This document shows positions 63,174 to 64,000 of a stretch of 64,000 nt of DNA, piece after piece; positions within the stretch are counted from its first letter, which is position 1, and each line of letters opens with the position of its first letter. The notes under the pieces are model-generated. The model did no database searches, had not been told where the DNA came from, and saw nothing but the letters and a program-made list of their open reading frames with translations. Source of the stretch: Phytophthora sp. 'mugwort' (taxonomy: Eukaryota; Oomycota; Peronosporomycetes; Peronosporales; Peronosporaceae); contig JAUCEF010000003.1 of the NCBI GenBank assembly GCA_033558025.1, positions 372,001-436,000 on the forward strand, given 5' to 3'. A program made the translations under genes and the position numbers.

Positions 63174-64000
63174 TAAAATGCTACCGGTACGTCGGCCACA
63201 AGATTCCCCCAAAAATTAATCCCCAGAATTCGAGGATAAAAGTAAAATATTTATACAGTGTCGTACTGGCATTTTTTTAGGATCCTTGTGGCCGACAAGT
63301 TGTAGGCGCATCTCTAGGCAAAGTGTAAGAATCCACGGGCCAGAATTCACCATTGGAACAGGTCCTCACGTCACTGTGGCATAAAAGCCGGATCACACCG
63401 TAGAGACCGTCGCATGACGGCGTGGACGGAAATTTTACACACCTTCCAGAAGTGCTGGAAATTTGACAACCCCACGATACGAATAGGAATAAGATACTCC
63501 GATGCCTGCAGCTTCTCGTAGACGTGTCTGCATCGTTGTGGTATTACTCTTCTAGGATCAATCTCCAGTTCTTCGATATGTATTTCCCCCCTTGGAACCG
63601 CCATTATTACTGACGAACACACAATTGAAGTCTCCATCCTGAAATCCAGACGCCATATGGTCTTCATGACACACTCAGAGTGGTGGATTATCACAATGTA
63701 CCGCATGTCGATTGGCCGAAATCCACTACCCAACCCAAAAAGAATCCACGCTGTGTTGGATACACTGGCTGAGCTCAAAAATTTGAATGCCGCGCCACGC
63801 CTTTCCTCACATCCAATACACCAGTAGCACACATTCTGTAAAATGACCGCTTTTCTTACTTAACCCAAGTCCTCATCACCTCAGCAATTAATATTCCTTC
63901 CATACTTCCCGTAGCGTCAACGTTTTAAATTTTGACCGCTTCCGGTCCAATATGCACAGAGCAAAAAGCGGGGAAGGGGGATAAGGCACAAAGCGAAAGA
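63174..64000. other. 3' flank of SWEET gene; one unassigned minus-strand frame
   Basis: A 153-codon frame (63832-63371, minus) begins MCYWCIGCEERRGAAFKFLS and ends HAVMRRSLRCDPAFMPQ. I do not recognise it, no intron or domain is evident, and it could be a gene fragment or chance. The remainder to the window edge holds nothing identifiable. Confidence 0.35.

Noticed and set aside
1..64000. RxLR-EER or CRN (LFLAK) effector genes
   Set aside because: No signal peptide followed by RxLR...EER, and no LFLAK motif, was seen in the candidate frames. The only clear secreted proteins are the CAP paralogues.
1..64000. tRNA, rRNA or CRISPR features
   Set aside because: No cloverleaf with an A/B-box pattern, rRNA-like sequence or regularly spaced repeat array was recognised by eye; a covariance-model search would be decisive for tRNAs.

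Overview
The window reads as nuclear DNA of an oomycete, most likely a Phytophthora-like plant pathogen. The reasons are: compact host genes with short GT-AG introns (mostly 60-110 bp); very close gene spacing inside gene islands; secreted membrane-anchored CAP/PR-1-like proteins and SWEET transporters of oomycete character; and a dense mix of decayed Ty3/gypsy, hAT, PIF/Harbinger, MULE, pogo and Tc1/mariner elements. All family names come from motifs read by eye; no database search was run.

Layout. 1-5.5 kb: two GATC-rich Ty3/gypsy-type copies joined head to head by a palindrome with ~904 bp arms. 5.6-6.06 kb: a dead SWEET transporter copy. 6.6-14.2 kb: a host gene island with an N6AMT1/HEMK2-type methyltransferase (-), a divergently placed acidic nuclear-type protein (+), a Myb/SANT-like protein (-), MYG1 exonuclease (-), a pogo fragment, an NSUN6-like RNA m5C methyltransferase broken by three lesions (-), and a HAD-like protein without its nucleophile (+) followed by a decayed tandem copy. 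15.4-24.6 kb: transposons, including a pogo-type element with both inverted ends and a TA duplication, a gypsy relic and a mariner relic.

24.6-29.3 kb and 39.0-40.1 kb: three paralogous type I membrane proteins (signal peptide, CAP domain, Ser/Thr-rich stalk, TM helix, short tail), separated by a 9.7 kb block of hAT, gypsy and MULE debris. 40.8-43.4 kb: a TPR co-chaperone-like gene and a convergent NOLC1/Nopp140-SRP40 homologue. 43.8-61 kb: an almost continuous transposon graveyard (mariner, pogo, a Harbinger transposase plus its Myb partner, hAT, MULE, a second Harbinger-like piece, and another GATC-rich gypsy). 62.2-63.2 kb: an apparently intact SWEET sugar transporter.

How the genes relate. 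The host genes are mostly housekeeping RNA/protein-modification and ribosome-biogenesis functions (eRF1 methylation, RNA m5C, nucleolar NOLC1, MYG1). The CAP cluster and SWEET genes are the surface or host-interaction candidates. No RxLR-EER or CRN effector was seen. The most distinctive observations are the CAP family with its lost cavity histidine and conserved juxtamembrane and tail motifs, the GATC saturation of one retroelement family, and several long perfect palindromes.
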